Assembly: GCA_025454895.1 (NCBI GenBank)
Contig: JALONO010000017.1
Span: forward strand, 1 to 39,420
From: Bernardetiaceae bacterium
GTDB taxonomy: Bacteria > Bacteroidota > Bacteroidia > Cytophagales > Thermoflexibacteraceae
Direction of reading: 5' to 3'
Length of the DNA: 39,420 nucleotides
The position numbers and the translations under genes are program-made. Below are positions 39,043-39,420 of the stretch, one piece after another (the stretch's first letter is position 1; each line of letters begins with the position of its first letter). The notes under the pieces are model-generated. The model was not told the origin of the DNA, searched no databases, and saw only the letters and a list, made by a program, of their open reading frames with translations.

Positions 39043-39420
39043 TTATATCCATCTGGTTGGCCACTGGTTGAGATAAAAAAGTTCCATCAACATCAATAGC
39101 AAATAAACGGTTACGTAATCGGCCAAATGGGTACGCAGCACTTTCAGGGCCTTGGTCATTTGGTTCTCCACCGTTTTGACCGAAATGCCCATTTGGTCGG
39201 CAATTTCTTGGTATTTAAGTCCTTCGTAGCGGCTCAGGGTAAACACGGCCCGGCACTGCTCGGGCAGGCTGGCCACGGCCGTCTCTATCCGGCCTTGCAG
39301 CTCGTTTTGCATGGCCAGGTCGGTGGCTTGGGCCGGGTTTTGCCGCAATTGCTCGGCGTTGTAACCCTCGTACACCCGCTTCACTTTTTCGTGCTTGGCC
39401 CGGTTGAGGCAACGGTTGTG
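39043..39420 (-). CDS. ECF RNA polymerase sigma factor (C-terminal part)
   Basis: The N-terminal part runs off the right edge; about 125 codons remain in the frame of HNRCLNRAKHEKVKRVYEG. Sigma region 4 is clear: RIETAVASLPEQCRAVFTLSRYEGLKYQEIADQMGISVKTVENQMTKALKVLRTHLADY, with the helix-turn-helix at YQEIADQMGISVKTVENQM. The class matches Bacteroidota ECF factors paired with FecR. The C-terminus carries an unusual hydrophobic tail (YVTVYLLLMLMELFYLNQW). FecR lies downstream on the same strand after 359 bp. Confidence 0.9.
   Translation of the reverse strand, partial: HNRCLNRAKHEKVKRVYEGYNAEQLRQNPAQATDLAMQNELQGRIETAVASLPEQCRAVFTLSRYEGLKYQEIADQMGISVKTVENQMTKALKVLRTHLADYVTVYLLLMLMELFYLNQWPTRWI

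Overview
The window looks like a chromosomal segment of a Bacteroidota bacterium, GC-rich for that phylum. The support is a DUF4290 protein, an ECF sigma/FecR pair, many lipoproteins and signal peptides, several perfect Bacteroidota-type promoters (TTG, 19-21 nt, TAnnTTTG) and few Shine-Dalgarno sequences. A class within the phylum (Cytophagia, Saprospiria or Chitinophagia) cannot be fixed from this stretch. No rRNA, tRNA, CRISPR array or intact transposase gene was seen.

Layout. 0-6.3 kb is ordinary core sequence: aroA (cut by the left edge), a lipoprotein, cysQ, yebC, an ATP-grasp ligase with a TTG start, a PyrR-like phosphoribosyltransferase, and a DUF6882 plus PH-like pair. 6.3-8.9 kb is an AT-rich island on the minus strand with an SGNH hydrolase, a decayed gene, a GNAT acetyltransferase and a PaiB-like flavoprotein. 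9-15.4 kb returns to GC-rich sequence with a DPP-IV-type peptidase, an isoprenyl diphosphate synthase and a 900-residue membrane SpoIIE phosphatase. 15.7-21 kb holds etfB, etfA, meaB and mnmE. 21-33 kb is mixed: a beta-lactamase-fold serine hydrolase, a Vat-like acetyltransferase, a PKD lipoprotein, a TPR protein, an altronate dehydratase-like enzyme, a molybdopterin-fold protein, a PlsC acyltransferase, DUF4290, a DUF819 transporter and a divergent PRPP synthetase homologue. 33.0-34.0 kb is a gene-free repeat nest. 34-39.4 kb holds a MerP-like HMA protein, rpe, pdxJ, a VOC protein, yqeY, cvpA, and fecR with an ECF sigma gene cut by the right edge.

The most unusual content is in the spacers between 12.4 and 34 kb. 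About a dozen copies of one roughly 102-bp element, here called R1, occur on both strands. Its ends are imperfect inverted repeats (ATACCAAAATCA / TCATTTTAGTAT). Copies are full length, deleted, tandem or tail-to-tail. One supplies the stop codon of meaB and another lies in frame with the 5' end of the uxaA-like gene. A second element, R2, is 206 bp with perfect 12-bp ends (TAGACCTCTTGC). It sits inside one R1 copy, and a decayed relative abuts another. Both look like non-autonomous MITE-type elements. I do not recognise either as a named family.

Most of the genes are housekeeping: aromatic amino acid, isoprenoid, pyridoxal phosphate and pentose metabolism, electron transfer, tRNA modification and phospholipid synthesis. 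They form short operons of two or three genes rather than one large system.
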